Source of the DNA: Bog-756 sp963778165
GTDB lineage: Bacteria > Actinomycetota > Acidimicrobiia > Acidimicrobiales > RAAP-2
Assembly: GCA_963778165.1 (NCBI GenBank)
Contig: CAVZTE010000007.1
Span: forward strand, 434,001-498,000
Reading direction: 5' to 3'
Length of the DNA stretch: 64,000 nucleotides
The position numbers and the translations under genes are program-made. Shown piece after piece: positions 20,734 through 29,273 of this stretch (position 1 is the first letter of the stretch; every line of letters begins with the position of its first letter). Below the pieces are notes generated by a model. That model saw only the letters and a program-made list of their open reading frames with translations. It did no database searches and was not told where the DNA came from.

Positions 20734-22329
20734 CTACAACATGCCCACCATGGCGTCGGCCTGCTCCCGCAGCTTGTTCTTGGCCACCTTGTCCAGCGTG
20801 GCCCGGGGGAACTCGTCGACCACATAGACGGCACGCGGCACCTTGAAATCGGCGAGCACGGACGAGCATCGCTCGATGATCGCCTTCTCGAACACCGCAT
20901 CGTCCGTCTCGGCCATCGGTCCCTTGATCACGAAGGCCACCGCCACCTCGCTGAGCATCTCGTGGGACTGGGCGACCACGGCCACGTCGCCCACGCCCGG
21001 GACCTGTCGACAGGCGTCCTCGACTTCGCGGGCCGAGACGTTCTCGCCTCCCACTTTGAGCACGTCGCCGTCACGGTCGCAGTAGACGAAGTTGCCGCCC
21101 TCGGCCACCCGCACCACGTCTCCCGTCTTGAACCAGCCGTCGGTGGTGAAGCTTTTGGCCATGGCCTCGGGATTGTCGTAGTACTCGAGGAACAGCTGTA
21201 TCCCCCGTGTGCCCCGGACCCACAGTTCGCCCGGTTGCCCGTCCTCGCAGATCTCGCCCGTATCCCGATCGACCACCAGCAACTCGTAGCCCGGCGTAGG
21301 CTTCCCCATCGAACCTTTGGGAACCTGACGCCCGGGGTTGTCGTTGGTGGCGTGAATGACCGTCTCGGTCATTCCGTAGGCGGGGACCACCCGGAACCCG
21401 AGCCACTGTTCGAGTTCGGGAACGATCAGCCCGAATACCCCAACCTTGACCGTGTGCTCGGGGATCGGCTCTCCGGCCACCGCGTTGTAGACGAATGGGA
21501 TGAGTGAGATGTGGGTGACCTTGTGCTTCAGGATCACCTCCCACAGGCGGGACGAGGAGAACTTCGGCTGCAGCACGATGGTCCCACCGACCCCCAACGT
21601 GGTCCAGAACGACCAGCTCTGGGCATTGACATGGAAGAACGGCAGGAAGACGAGGTAGATGTCGTCGCGTTCCATCGAGATGTTGGTCGGTCCCACCTTG
21701 CCGGCCCACAGGGCGTTGGCATGGGTGTGGACCACTGCCTTGGGCTGCGATGTGGTCCCCGACGTGAACAAGATGCCCGCCGGGGCCATGGGATCGGGAT
21801 CCCGGAGCTCGAAGGAGGCGCCGTCGCCGATCAGTGAGTCGAAAGGGTCACCGCCGTGGCCGAGCTGCTCCGCCGGAGCCGCTTCGCCACTGTTGTCCCC
21901 GGTGACCACCGTCCATCCGAGGTCGGGCCCGGCCTCGGCCACCAAGCCCGCGTACTGGGGCTGGGTGACGGCCCCCACACAGCGGGTCTTCTGGATGGAG
22001 AACTCCAGCTCGGCGCGGACCGAGCGGGTATTGGTGGTCACCCCTACCGCCCCCACCGTGGCGCAGGCGTACCAGGCCAGCACCATCTCCGGACAGTTGT
22101 CGGCATGGATGAGGACCTTGTCCCCCACCGACACACCCTTGGCGGCCAAGCCCGCGGCCAGGTCGCGAACATCGGACCAGAACTGCGCATAGGTCCAGGT
22201 GCGGTTGCTGCCGTCCTTGGGCTCCCAGATCAGAAAGGTCTTGTCGGGCTGGCTATCCGCCCACGATGCCAGCAGCCAGGGGATGTCCTGGCCTGCGAAC
22301 TGGAATGCTGCGGCACGTCCCTCGTCCAT
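20734..22329 (-). CDS. acyl-CoA ligase (AMP-forming, ANL superfamily)
   Basis: 531 residues. The ATP/AMP motif is ILFTSGTTSQPKAVVHTH, followed by PAYGMTETVIHATN, GELWVRGTRG, DGWFKTGDVV and a C-terminal region VGGENVSAREVED with the late catalytic Lys in TLDKVAKNKLREQ. The overall likeness is to crotonobetaine/carnitine-CoA or medium-chain acyl-CoA ligases, but substrate specificity cannot be read. AAGGAGAG precedes the ATG. It converges with tRNA-Thr and has no obvious partner gene. Confidence 0.88.
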   Translation of the reverse strand: MDEGRAAAFQFAGQDIPWLLASWADSQPDKTFLIWEPKDGSNRTWTYAQFWSDVRDLAAGLAAKGVSVGDKVLIHADNCPEMVLAWYACATVGAVGVTTNTRSVRAELEFSIQKTRCVGAVTQPQYAGLVAEAGPDLGWTVVTGDNSGEAAPAEQLGHGGDPFDSLIGDGASFELRDPDPMAPAGILFTSGTTSQPKAVVHTHANALWAGKVGPTNISMERDDIYLVFLPFFHVNAQSWSFWTTLGVGGTIVLQPKFSSSRLWEVILKHKVTHISLIPFVYNAVAGEPIPEHTVKVGVFGLIVPELEQWLGFRVVPAYGMTETVIHATNDNPGRQVPKGSMGKPTPGYELLVVDRDTGEICEDGQPGELWVRGTRGIQLFLEYYDNPEAMAKSFTTDGWFKTGDVVRVAEGGNFVYCDRDGDVLKVGGENVSAREVEDACRQVPGVGDVAVVAQSHEMLSEVAVAFVIKGPMAETDDAVFEKAIIERCSSVLADFKVPRAVYVVDEFPRATLDKVAKNKLREQADAMVGML

Positions 22330-22655
22330 GATTCTCTCCTTCGTGGGTTCCGACCGACGACCCTCGCCACCCGGTGGCTGTCGGTCCTTTTCCTACCATT
22401 GCTGGTGGGCGCCCACGACCCGGGACCGGACCGGTCACCTCTCGAGGCCGGCGAACGGCACGGTCTACGCCCAGTACAGCGGCACCGGTGCGGCTCACGA
22501 CCAGGGAGGGGACACCTGGAGCATCACCAGCACATCGAAGGGGACGACCTCGACTCTGTCCGGAACGTTCTGAACTGATCCGGCTCCCAAGTCCAGCGTC
22601 TGACGCTGGAAGCAGACACTGGCTCCCCCTCGTGACGACGAGCAGACGCCGACAC
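22330..22655. other. gene-free stretch upstream of the acyl-CoA ligase
   Basis: Between the ligase start and the universal-stress-protein relic no ORF with coding character was found. It must hold the ligase promoter, though no clear hexamers were resolved. It contains the 17-bp palindrome listed next. The plus-strand open frame running through here has implausible composition. Confidence 0.5.
22593..22609. repeat. 17-bp perfect palindrome
   Basis: CCAGCGTCTGACGCTGG has 8-bp arms around a single T. The centre is too tight for a stable hairpin, so a dimeric repressor site is more likely than a terminator. It is 264 bases upstream of the ligase start. Confidence 0.45.
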
Positions 22656-23070
22656 ATGAGCCTGTATTTGGAATGCATGTGTCCTCCGACGGAAAGGGAC
22701 CAGGCCGCCGGCTCGGAGCATGCGCGTCGTGCGGTCAAATGGGCTTCGGACGTGGCAAACGCTCAAGATGCGGTATTACAGATCGTCTTCGTCGGCTCGA
22801 GTTCGGCCTACGACGAGCCTGTTTGCCTCTCGGCCAAGTCGGCGAAGATGTCCGGTGGACACGCCATCACCGACGACGCGTTCGGGATGGTCGCGCTCCG
22901 ACACCCGACGGTGATCGTCGAGCGCACCGTGGTTGAGAGCGGTGCGGCTGAAGCCTTGCTCGCGACGACCCGGACGGCCGACCTTGGTAGTGGGGGCGCG
23001 AGGAAAGGATGGGTTCAAGGAGCTGCTGCTCGGGTCGATCAGCGACCGATGCATTCAACGGACCGTCTAG
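22656..23070 (+). pseudogene. universal stress protein relic
   Basis: One frame gives SEHARRAVKWASDVANAQDAV, then RHPTVIVERTVVESGAAEALL, the alpha1 and later segments of a UspA domain. The next frame, from 22987, gives VVGARGKDGFKELLLGSISD and ends RCIQRTV-stop at 23070. That matches the GxRG...GS nucleotide motif at the C-terminus of USPs. The first beta-strand with its Asp is not recognisable. At least one frameshift and a degraded N-terminus make this a broken gene. Confidence 0.65.
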
Positions 23071-23129
23071 CTGGCCTGATCGCATCGGCGAACGACACGT
23101 ATGGTCGCTTCACCTCACCGCCTCATGGA

Positions 23130-24128
23130 CTAAGCCGATCCACGCTCCAGATCACGGTAGTGCTGACGCCAGATAAGCCGGTAGACGCGGCTCCAGCGCG
23201 GGATCGACCGGAGCCCGGGGATAAACGGCAGGAAGACCAGCACCAATGTCAAGATCATCATGATGGCCCAAACCTGGAGATCGCCACTCGCGGAGGAGTT
23301 CATCGGGGGCACCTGGTACCAGAGCGTGTACAGCCAGAGCCACGCCTGTCCGGGATAGTTCCCGGTCTCGTTCATCATCCCCCACTGGTCACCCGAAAGA
23401 TGCTGATTTTGGGCCAGATTGCCAAGGTACGTCCCGTCAGCGATGAACAGGAGTGGCTTGGTGTAGTCCGTTCCGTAGAACTGACGTGAGCTGAGCAACG
23501 CTCCATCCAGCGCGCCGCTTCGGGCCATTGAGGTGAGGGAAGCGATCATGAGTTTGACAGGCCCGTAGTTTCCCGTCGGCACCGTCAGGATGCCGTTGGT
23601 AAGGGCAGCTCTCGGGCTGGCGATTGCCGTCTCGTATGCGGCAGTCCACTTGGCCTGCTCAGCAGGCGAGGCCGACGTGTAACGGGCTACGGCCGCATCG
23701 ACGGTGGGCTGACTCGGAAGGGTTTTGAGTGGGGCAATCACATCGGCGACGGTCGTATTGATGGGATGGTGAACTCCCACCCACTTTTCGGGTGAAAAGG
23801 GACCAATGGATTGCGAACTGCCGGCTGTGTTGTTGTAGGGGGGGCCATAGGTGGCGGTAGCGCTGCTCCCGTCAAGTTCGGTTATGGCGGTCTGGGCAAA
23901 GTCAATCGGATCGGAGGTCGACCAAGACTTGAGGGTCACCGGATTTTCGTCCGGCGAAGAAAAGACAACCGCTAGGGCAACTACGAGAAGGACGACAACG
24001 GTCAGGGCGACAAGAAACTCCTTCACCAAGTCGTATGGGAGGTATGGCCCGTGCCATTCCTCGACATCGCGGTCCGGACGGAACCGTCGGGCGCGCCGAT
24101 GTCCGACCGACTCTGTGGAGGTGCTCAT
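23130..24128 (-). CDS. membrane subunit of b6-type cytochrome complex (subunit IV-like, with large insertion)
   Basis: 332 residues. The N-terminal segment WHGPYLPYDLVKEFLVALTVVVLLV is a membrane helix preceded by a cytoplasmic stretch. A ~200-residue extracytoplasmic region follows, including PEKWVGVHHP and a helical Ala-rich segment. Two C-terminal hydrophobic helices come next (WLWLYTLWYQVPPM; LQVWAIMMILTLVLVFLPFIPGL) and a basic tail. The layout suggests a subunit IV / cytochrome b C-terminal analogue. No CxxCH haem c motif is present. Its ATG overlaps the cytochrome b stop (ATGA). The assignment is by context and topology. Confidence 0.6.
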   Translation of the reverse strand: MSTSTESVGHRRARRFRPDRDVEEWHGPYLPYDLVKEFLVALTVVVLLVVALAVVFSSPDENPVTLKSWSTSDPIDFAQTAITELDGSSATATYGPPYNNTAGSSQSIGPFSPEKWVGVHHPINTTVADVIAPLKTLPSQPTVDAAVARYTSASPAEQAKWTAAYETAIASPRAALTNGILTVPTGNYGPVKLMIASLTSMARSGALDGALLSSRQFYGTDYTKPLLFIADGTYLGNLAQNQHLSGDQWGMMNETGNYPGQAWLWLYTLWYQVPPMNSSASGDLQVWAIMMILTLVLVFLPFIPGLRSIPRWSRVYRLIWRQHYRDLERGSA

Positions 24129-24844
24129 GTCTGATCCTCCCGTACCACGGGCTGCAAGCCGTCTGCCCCACCCTTGTCCGACTGCTCGGACTGGGCAAAC
24201 GGGGGAACCACGCCCCTCCGGCGGACGAGCAGGATATGAAGCCCGACCAGGGCCACCACCGCGAGGGGCAAGAGCATGATGTGCCACATCAGCATCTGAC
24301 CGAAGTTCGTCACGTTGAAGATTGCTCCGGCTCCAGTGGAATTGATACCGTCCTTCGCTTGGGTGCTGATCCACTGCGAATCGAAGTTCTGCTGCGAGAG
24401 GTAGCCGGTGAAGGCAGCCCCGATCGATACTACGAATGACACCACGCCGGTGATCCAGGTAGCCCGACGATGCCCTCGCCAAGCTGCCATGAAGAACTTG
24501 CCCCACAGGTGGATGACCATGGCGAAGAAGAAGACCTCGACGCTCCAAAGGTGGAGGGAGTTCACGAAGAGCCCCGTCGAGGAGACGTGCCACCAGGTTG
24601 GTCCGAAGATGGCCAGCACCATCCCCGTGACGATGACCACGGACAAAGCTGCCAGGGTCAGGACACCAAAAACGTAGATCCACGATGCCACGTAGGCCGG
24701 CTGACGGTCTGGCATAAGCCGCTCAGGAGGGAGTGCTTCAACAGCGGCGCGGCGCAGCTTGGCTGACCACTGGTTGGCATCCTCAGGTAGATCCGCCGCG
24801 CCATCAGATGAAGTATCGGAGCGCGGGTTGGTGTCGATGGTCAT
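24125..24844 (-). CDS. cytochrome b N-terminal (b6-type) quinol-oxidising subunit
   Basis: 239 residues with four membrane helices. Haem ligands are H98 and H112 (SLHLW...MVIHLW) and H188 and H203 (MWHIM...GLHIL). The spacings of 14 and 15 are those of cytochrome b6; bc1 cytochrome b uses 14 and 14. A quinone-site-like TGYLSQQNFDSQW lies between the haem pairs. It sits in a three-gene overlapping operon without Rieske protein, cytochrome c or f. It probably passes electrons between quinol and an unidentified partner. Confidence 0.85.
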   Translation of the reverse strand: MTIDTNPRSDTSSDGAADLPEDANQWSAKLRRAAVEALPPERLMPDRQPAYVASWIYVFGVLTLAALSVVIVTGMVLAIFGPTWWHVSSTGLFVNSLHLWSVEVFFFAMVIHLWGKFFMAAWRGHRRATWITGVVSFVVSIGAAFTGYLSQQNFDSQWISTQAKDGINSTGAGAIFNVTNFGQMLMWHIMLLPLAVVALVGLHILLVRRRGVVPPFAQSEQSDKGGADGLQPVVREDQT

Positions 24845-25011
24845 CGGTCACCCCGTCCGTGTCGTCTGTAGGGAATGAGGATGGCGGAGATGAAGACCAC
24901 AACCATCAGCCCGATGAGCACGAGATTGGCCACCGACATCTGGATGAATCCCCAGTGGACGTACCGACCGGGTCGATTCAGATCTACGAGACTTGCTATG
25001 AGAATTCCCAT
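24841..25011 (-). CDS. small single-helix membrane protein of the cytochrome operon
   Basis: 56 residues starting MGILIASLVDLNRPGRYVHW, one membrane helix (NLVLIGLMVVVFISAILI) and a basic tail YRRHGRGDR. The ATG at 25011 is chosen because GGAG lies 5-6 bases before it; the open frame extends to 25044. Its stop overlaps the cytochrome b start (ATGA). This is probably a small accessory subunit of the same complex; no family was recognised. Confidence 0.6.
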   Translation of the reverse strand: MGILIASLVDLNRPGRYVHWGFIQMSVANLVLIGLMVVVFISAILIPYRRHGRGDR

Positions 25012-25431
25012 GTCGCTCCGATCAGCGAGGTTTTTGCGATCCAACAGGCGGCGGCTGGGCGACGCACCCTCACTGGCTCAAACAAGTCGCTCGTTCGAAT
25101 TCGAGTACTTGCGAGGACGCAGGCTTACCGAGGGTCCTCTCACGGATGTCGGGAGCAGCGGCGAGAGGGTGAGAGACCTTTTCCCCAGTGGCGCAGAACC
25201 GCGCCCTTCTCCGAACCCTCAATGCCGAAGGTACCCGCACCGTACTCCATGGAGCCAGCGAAGACACTCTCCCGAGCTCGTCTCGAGGGCCGAGGCGGCA
25301 GTGTGGGTCGCCAGCCTGCGAACGCCAGGTCGATGGCATCGCCTTCAAAACTGATTGGTTTCGCCTCATGCGCCCATTGTCTTCTTCGTTCCGGACGATC
25401 CCTAGGGTCTTTTGGCCCCTTTGTCCTCCCC
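25012..25431. other. gene-free stretch between the cytochrome operon and tetR-type gene
   Basis: 420 bases with no convincing ORF in any frame. It should contain the cytochrome operon promoter on the minus strand. Near the tetR-type stop, TCCCTAGGG at about 25408 and CCCCTAGGA at about 25430 form a loose inverted pair with a pyrimidine-rich loop, a possible terminator for the regulator. Nothing else was recognised. Confidence 0.4.
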
Positions 25432-26085
25432 CTAGGACGCAGGTGGGTACGCCGCCACGAGCAGACGCATGAGCTTGGGGAAGAGCGGGGTAAAGCGCCC
25501 GGTGCCCCACTCGAGTTCGGGCTCGTTGGCGAAGGCCTGACTCAGAACCCCGATGATCAGTATGGAGATCAGGAAGACGGCTTCATCGGAGTCAGCACCA
25601 GGCCCCAGTTGGCCGGCTGTCACGGCGTCGACCAACGCGGCGCGCTGGATGTCGATCATCTCCTGGCTGATGGCCATGGCCCCGGGCGAAGGCTCGAACT
25701 TCGGTACCGGGCGCCAGAACAGCAGTTCAGCCACGGCGCGGTTGGCCAGCAACCACCGCCCGCTCGCTTCGAGGCCGGCGATGAGCGCATCGAGTCCAGC
25801 ATCGGACGTGGCCATGGAGTCACGCATGACGTCGAGGTGCACGCTCTGACCGCGCAGGAAGAGCTCGTCGTAGATGGCCATGAGCGAGGGGAAGTACTTG
25901 TAGATCGAGGGGGGCTGGACGCCGAGTCGCCTGGCCACCTCCGACAAGCTCAGCCCGTTCACGCCCTCTTCGGACATTATGGCCACGGCGATGTCGAGGA
26001 TCTCGTCGATGGTCTCCTGCCGTCGGCGAGCCCGGCGGTCCGTCGACGGCAGGACAGCCGATTCCGAGCTGGACGTCCTCATCAC
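25432..26085 (-). CDS. TetR/AcrR family transcriptional regulator
   Basis: 217 residues. The N-terminal HTH runs RRARRRQETIDEILDIAVAIM then LSLSEVARRLGVQPPSIYKYFPSLMAIYDEL. The C-terminal ligand domain is helical (AELLFWRPVPKFEPSPGAM) and of the WHG/TetR_C_33 kind. It diverges from the SRPBCC-cupin-MBL gene group and is likely their repressor. The 91-base spacer is AT-rich and repeats ATTAGCT. Confidence 0.87.
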   Translation of the reverse strand: MMRTSSSESAVLPSTDRRARRRQETIDEILDIAVAIMSEEGVNGLSLSEVARRLGVQPPSIYKYFPSLMAIYDELFLRGQSVHLDVMRDSMATSDAGLDALIAGLEASGRWLLANRAVAELLFWRPVPKFEPSPGAMAISQEMIDIQRAALVDAVTAGQLGPGADSDEAVFLISILIIGVLSQAFANEPELEWGTGRFTPLFPKLMRLLVAAYPPAS

Positions 26086-26091
26086 TTAGGA

Positions 26092-26138
26092 CTATAGCAC
26101 AAAAGATGGTTGACAGCATTAGCTAAAGGTATTAGCTT
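26092..26138. promoter_or_regulatory. divergent promoter/operator region for TetR-type regulator
   Basis: On the plus strand TTGACA (26110-26115) is a consensus -35; the matching -10 is weak (TTAGCT/TAGCTT). On the minus strand TATAGT just before the regulator start is a plausible -10. ATTAGCT occurs twice, 13 bases apart, over this stretch and could be the operator. Coordinates of any true operator are inferred. Confidence 0.35.
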
Positions 26139-26176
26139 CTGTATCCGTGAGAGACGGTTCGGACGATGGAGGAGAC

Positions 26177-26689
26177 ATGGCCGAGAAGAGCACGCGGTGG
26201 TTGCTGACCCAGGACAGCACCGAGACCATCATCGATGCGCCACCGGAGCGCATCTACGCACTGGTGGCCGACATGCCCCGGATGGGTGAGTGGAGCCCGG
26301 AGTGCCAGCGGGTGGAGTGGTCGGGTGTCTCCGGCGACCCCGTCGTGGGGGCGACCTTCGTCGGGCACAACGAGGGGGGACCGGCCAATTTGATGAAGTG
26401 GTCCCGAAAGGGCCGGGTGTTGGCCGCCGAGCCGGGTCGCGAGTTCGCCTTCGTGACCGAGGAGGGTGGGCGCGAGTCAACCGAGTGGCACTACCGATTC
26501 GAGCCGGCTGAGGGCGGCACCAGGGTGGTCGAGTCCTACGTGGTGCGGTGGATTCCTCTTTGGGCCCGGATCGTGGACGTCCCGACCAATCGGGCCCGCG
26601 AACTGAGGGACAGCATGGACCACACGCTCGGCCGGCTCAAGGCGGCCGCGGAAGGGGCCAGTGCGCCAGGGGCTGGTCATGACGACTGA
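26177..26689 (+). CDS. SRPBCC family (polyketide cyclase/dehydrase-like) protein
   Basis: 170 residues forming one helix-grip ligand-binding domain. It reads DSTETIIDAPPERIYALVADMPRMGEW, then GATFVGHNEGG, GREFAFVTEE, TEWHYRFEPAEGGTRVVESY and a C-terminal helix RELRDSMDHTLGRLK. The family binds hydrophobic ligands and some members are cyclases or transport proteins; the ligand here is unknown. The ATG at 26177 follows GGAGG; the longer frame starts earlier without one. It overlaps the next gene by 11 bp. Confidence 0.82.
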   Translation: MAEKSTRWLLTQDSTETIIDAPPERIYALVADMPRMGEWSPECQRVEWSGVSGDPVVGATFVGHNEGGPANLMKWSRKGRVLAAEPGREFAFVTEEGGRESTEWHYRFEPAEGGTRVVESYVVRWIPLWARIVDVPTNRARELRDSMDHTLGRLKAAAEGASAPGAGHDD

Positions 26690-27230
26690 GGTGGCACCCG
26701 CCGCCTTCCTGTTGGGCTCCGACGAGGGTGAGGGAGTCTGGTTCGCAGACAGTCTGCTCAGCTACAAGGTCACCGGCGACGAGACCCACGGACAGCTCGC
26801 TCTGGCTGAGGTCCGTGCAGCACAAGGGTCGGGGTCGCCCGTTCACACGCACCGACACGAGGATGAGGCTTGGTACATCCTCGAGGGGGAGTTGACGTTC
26901 TGGCTGGGTGAGGAGACCCGCATCGCCACCAGCGGCGACTTCGTCTTCGGTCCCCGAGGGGTTCAACACCGGTTCCGGGTCGAATCCGAAGTGGCTCGCT
27001 TCCTGATCCTTGTCACCCCAGCCGGGTTCGAAGAGTTCACGCGGGCGTGCGGCTGGCCTGCGAGCTCCGGGAGGCTCCCGCCTCCCGACCTGCCCCCACA
27101 CAGCGAGATAGAACTCGTCGCCGCAGCCCGACGGCACGGCATCGACATCACTTCGCCGTCAGGGCTAGCTCCCCCCTTCAACCGGCCCCACGGGACCGAC
27201 CGAGGGCAGAGCTATGCCCGATGCACCTAG
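26679..27230 (+). CDS. cupin-domain protein
   Basis: 183 residues. The single cupin barrel shows motif 1 PVHTHRHEDEAWYILEGELTF (three His and Glu as metal ligands) and motif 2 GDFVFGPRGVQHRFRVES with the fourth His. It resembles quercetin dioxygenase-like cupins without proving that activity. A C-terminal ~50 residues is Pro-rich. The ATG is inside the end of the preceding SRPBCC gene, so they are coexpressed. Confidence 0.82.
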   Translation: MTTEVAPAAFLLGSDEGEGVWFADSLLSYKVTGDETHGQLALAEVRAAQGSGSPVHTHRHEDEAWYILEGELTFWLGEETRIATSGDFVFGPRGVQHRFRVESEVARFLILVTPAGFEEFTRACGWPASSGRLPPPDLPPHSEIELVAAARRHGIDITSPSGLAPPFNRPHGTDRGQSYARCT

Positions 27231-27277
27231 TTCTGCTGATAACCATCAGATCAATCAAGGCAAATAAGGAGCACTCC

Positions 27278-28078
27278 ATGATCACCACCTACAAGGCAGC
27301 ACCGGACATCGACGTTCTGACCACGAACTTCCCCATCCCCGGCCTCGGCCAACTCGCCATCAACGCCTTCGTGCTCCATGGGGACGTCCCCGTCCTGGTC
27401 GACACTGGTCCAGTCGTCGAACGTGAAAGTTTCATGACCGCACTCAGGTCGGTCATCGACCCGATCGACCTCCGTTGGATCTGGCTCACCCATACCGACG
27501 GCGACCACATCGGCGCACTTGGCCAGCTGCTGGCGGAGTACCCCGACATCAAAGTGATCACCACGTTCCTGGGCGTCGGCATCATGAGCGTGTCCGACCC
27601 GCTCCCGATGGACAGAGTCCACCTCGTCAATCCCGGACAGAGCATCACCCTCGGGAGTCGTACCCTCACCGCCTTCAGGCCTCCGACCTTCGACAACCCA
27701 TCGACCACCGGCTTCTTCGACACCAGCTCGGACGTGCTGTTCCCGGCCGACTGTTTCGGGGCACTCCTGCAGGACGTCCCGCAGAACGCTGCCGACCTCT
27801 CCGGAGGTGACCTGCGCCAGGGGCAGGTGTTCTGGGCGACCATCGATTCACCGTGGATGCACCAGGTCGATCGGGAGAGGTTGGGCCGCGAGCTCGACGC
27901 CGTGGCCAAGTTGGAGCCGTCGTTGATCCTGAGCAGCCACTTGCCTGCCGCTCCTGGTGGCATGATCGACCAGTTCCTTGGCTCGTTGGCGGCGGTTCCG
28001 GACGCACGACCGTTCGTCGGGCCCGACCAGGTGGCGCTGGAACAGATGCTGGTGCAGATGACTGCGGCGCCGCAGTAG
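27278..28078 (+). CDS. MBL-fold metallohydrolase
   Basis: 266 residues. The metal motif is WLTHTDGDHIGALGQLL (HxDxDH-like, with Asp in place of the second His of the usual HxHxDH). A later acidic site is LFPADCFGALL and a His site is ILSSHLP. The Asp substitution is reminiscent of flavodiiron-type and some other MBL subfamilies, so a redox or hydrolytic role are both open. AAGGAG precedes the ATG. It is the last gene of the group facing the TetR-type regulator. Confidence 0.8.
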   Translation: MITTYKAAPDIDVLTTNFPIPGLGQLAINAFVLHGDVPVLVDTGPVVERESFMTALRSVIDPIDLRWIWLTHTDGDHIGALGQLLAEYPDIKVITTFLGVGIMSVSDPLPMDRVHLVNPGQSITLGSRTLTAFRPPTFDNPSTTGFFDTSSDVLFPADCFGALLQDVPQNAADLSGGDLRQGQVFWATIDSPWMHQVDRERLGRELDAVAKLEPSLILSSHLPAAPGGMIDQFLGSLAAVPDARPFVGPDQVALEQMLVQMTAAPQ

Positions 28079-28155
28079 GCATGGGGTCGGCTGATGGGAC
28101 ACCTCTCTGACTCGAGGTCGTCGCCGTCAAGGCCCATGTTGGTATAACGGTCGTC

Positions 28156-28578
28156 ATGGCCACGACGATGCAGGTGACGTTCGACTGCGGTGATCCTCAC
28201 TCCTTGGCCCGCTTTTGGGCTGAGGCCCTGGGGTACGAGAAGGAGGACCACCGTGAGCTGGTGGCCCAGCTTCTGGCGTCCGGCGCCATCAGCACCGGCG
28301 CCACCGTCGAGGTCGATGGCGGGCCTCAGTTCGCCGACGTGGCTGCGTCCTGCGATCCCGAGGGCAGTGGCCCTCGCCTATTTTTCCAGCGGGTGCCGGA
28401 AGGAAAGCTGACCAAGAATCGACTCCATCTCGACCTCCACGTGGGCCCTGATCGGTACGAGGCGGAAACCGCCAGGTTGGAGGCCCTCGGTGCCCGCAAG
28501 CTCTGGTTCAGTGACGATCGCGGCGGCGCCTGTTGGACGATGGCGGACATCGAGGGCAACGAGTTCTGCGTGGATTGA
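28156..28578 (+). CDS. VOC (glyoxalase-like) family protein
   Basis: 140 residues with two beta-alpha-beta-beta-beta modules: MQVTFDCGDPHSLARFWAEALGYE and RLHLDLHVGPDRYEAETARLEALGA, ending MADIEGNEFCVD. This matches the Glyoxalase_6 type common in actinobacteria; function is unknown. TATAAC at 28143-28148 lies 7 bases before the ATG, so the transcript may be leaderless. Confidence 0.82.
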   Translation: MATTMQVTFDCGDPHSLARFWAEALGYEKEDHRELVAQLLASGAISTGATVEVDGGPQFADVAASCDPEGSGPRLFFQRVPEGKLTKNRLHLDLHVGPDRYEAETARLEALGARKLWFSDDRGGACWTMADIEGNEFCVD

Positions 28579-28690
28579 GGTCTGGTTACGGGCGACAGGT
28601 GCGGATGGTGGCGCTGCTGTTCGTTGGGCCGACCGAAGACCGGTTACTGGCGACGAGTTCCCGTGGGGCTGGGCTGAGTCACTGGCCTGC

Positions 28691-29194
28691 TCAACCTGAG
28701 TCGAAATCGGATCCCAATAAGCGGTGGCGGGTCCAGGTGTCGAGGACGATGAGGGTCTTCGTTCCGGTGACCCGCCCCGAGTGCCGGAGCTGCTCGATGA
28801 CCTGGCCAAGGTGTGTGACGTCAGGCACCTGCAGCCAAACGAGGGCGTCGGGATCGCCGGCCGTGGTGAACACGGCCTGCACGTCAGGGAGACGGACGGC
28901 AGCGGACCGGATCTCTGCGATGTCGGCCGTTCCGGCGTATCGCACCTCGGTGAATGCCTGGATCGGCCGACCGGCTTTGGCGTGATCGAGTACCACCGTG
29001 TAGCCGGTGATGACGCCGGTCTCCTCGAGCCGATCGACACGGCGCTTTACCGCCGAGGCGGACAGCCCGACCCGCTCGCCGATGTCGACAAAGGACCTTC
29101 GAGCGTTCTCCTCGAGCAATGAGACGATGGCTCGGTCGAGAGGGTCGAGCTCCGGGGAGGCCTCTCCAATTTCCTTTGCGTCATCTGCGCTCAT
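28691..29194 (-). CDS. Lrp/AsnC family transcriptional regulator
   Basis: 167 residues. The N-terminal HTH reads LDPLDRAIVSLLEENARRSFVDIGERVGLSASAVKRRVDRLEETGVI. The C-terminal RAM/AsnC ligand domain contains GYTVVLDHAKAGRPIQAFTEV and VFTTAGDPDALVWLQV. It is divergent from the leucine-type dehydrogenase across an AT-rich 79-base spacer and probably responds to branched-chain or aromatic amino acids to control that operon. Confidence 0.88.
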   Translation of the reverse strand: MSADDAKEIGEASPELDPLDRAIVSLLEENARRSFVDIGERVGLSASAVKRRVDRLEETGVITGYTVVLDHAKAGRPIQAFTEVRYAGTADIAEIRSAAVRLPDVQAVFTTAGDPDALVWLQVPDVTHLGQVIEQLRHSGRVTGTKTLIVLDTWTRHRLLGSDFDSG

Positions 29195-29273
29195 GACGCA
29201 AGATTATTGCATTTTATAGCTATTTTCTGATCTTCTAATGCGATATCCCACCAATGAGAGTTAGATCACTGTC
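29195..29273. promoter_or_regulatory. AT-rich divergent Lrp / dehydrogenase promoter region
   Basis: This 79-base spacer is far more AT-rich than its surroundings (TTGCATTTTATAGC, TATTTTCTGATC). TTGCA and a later TGCGA form a loose inverted pair, in keeping with the A/T-centred sites of Lrp proteins. TAATCT-like sequence lies a few bases before the regulator start. Confidence 0.4.

Noticed and set aside
20630..22330. Possible integration site at tRNA-Thr
   Set aside because: No integrase, no repeated tRNA 3-prime end and no mobile gene was noticed nearby, although accessory genes begin after it.
22374..23489. 371-residue plus-strand frame across the USP relic and cytochrome gene
   Set aside because: Only a middle section is protein-like (USP); the rest is antisense to the cytochrome subunit.
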